A stretch of DNA of 6,110 nt, taken from positions 1 through 6,110 of the forward strand of contig DIPA01000074.1 in assembly GCA_002427055.1 (NCBI GenBank). Direction: 5' to 3'. Within the stretch, counting starts at the first letter, position 1, and each line of letters begins with the position of its first letter. This document shows positions 5,975-6,110 of the stretch, piece after piece. The position numbers and the translations under genes are program-made. The stretch comes from Firmicutes bacterium UBA5500. Lineage in GTDB: Bacteria > Bacillota > UBA994 > UBA5500. The notes under the pieces were generated by a model. It worked only from the letters and a program-made list of their open reading frames with translations, was not told the origin of the DNA and searched no databases.

Positions 5975-6110
5975 TTGAAAAAGCGACTTACGCGTGCGGA
6001 AGTACCGGAACATTTAACCTGGAACTTGTCCGACATTTTCCCTGACGATGCTGCTTGGGAGAAAGAGTTGATGGCTGTAGTGGCCGACTTTGCCACCGTT
6101 ACTCAGTATA
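5975..6110 (+). CDS. pepF: oligoendopeptidase F family protein, N-terminal part (cut by window edge)
   Basis: Only the first 45 codons are visible. They read KKRLTRAEVPEHLTWNLSDIF after the start and continue with PDDAAWEKEL. The pattern R-x-E-V-P-x-x-x-T-W-[ND]-L-x-D-[IL]-[FY] followed by a conserved Trp is the usual N-terminus of PepF, an M3-family cytosolic zinc peptidase that degrades short peptides. The catalytic HEXXH lies outside the window, so activity cannot be judged; the full protein is normally about 600 residues. The start is TTG, with GAGGAGGG ending six bases upstream. An in-frame GTG at 5894 would add 27 residues that do not match the family and would place this ribosome binding site inside the gene. 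It is transcribed away from the fab cluster and no functional link is evident. Confidence 0.8.
   Translation, partial: MKKRLTRAEVPEHLTWNLSDIFPDDAAWEKELMAVVADFATVTQY

Noticed and set aside
5890..6096. Minus-strand open frame opposite the start of pepF, and several plus-strand open frames opposite the fab genes
   Set aside because: They are antisense to well-supported genes, have composition expected of shadow frames and show no recognisable motifs.

Overview
The window reads as a housekeeping locus from a mid-GC member of the Bacillota, probably of the Clostridia type. The evidence is strong GGAGG-type ribosome binding sites, frequent TTG start codons, consensus sigma-A promoters, and a type II fatty acid synthase (FAS-II) cluster that uses FabK as enoyl reductase. 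The exact genus cannot be read from this sequence.

Layout: positions 34-5699 on the minus strand hold seven FAS-II genes, transcribed in the order fabZ, fabH, fabK, fabD, fabG, acpP, fabF. All are intact, with catalytic residues in place. The six genes from fabH to fabF are tightly packed (spacings of 11 and 24 nt, overlaps of 13 and 8 nt) and look like one operon. fabZ lies upstream, separated by 100 bp containing an intrinsic terminator and a second promoter. The far right end (5975-6110, plus strand) is the start of a divergent gene resembling oligoendopeptidase F (pepF), cut by the window edge. The 33 bases left of fabF resemble part of a dispersed intergenic repeat.

How the genes work together: FabD loads malonate onto AcpP. 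FabH starts chains from acyl-CoA and FabF elongates them. FabG, FabZ and FabK then reduce, dehydrate and reduce again. One gene for each step of the elongation cycle is present. Acetyl-CoA carboxylase genes, a holo-ACP synthase, plsX and the usual regulators (fapR, fabT) are not in the window.

No new enzyme system is visible. The most interesting signal is regulatory. Three copies of a tandem octamer (TGTGCACA-N4-TGTGCACA, with small deviations) occur only in the two non-coding gaps before fabH and fabZ. They are interwoven with two promoters of the same architecture (TTGCAC, 17 bp, TATAAT). This suggests one unidentified DNA-binding regulator controlling both transcription units, with the fabH promoter built partly out of the fabZ terminator.
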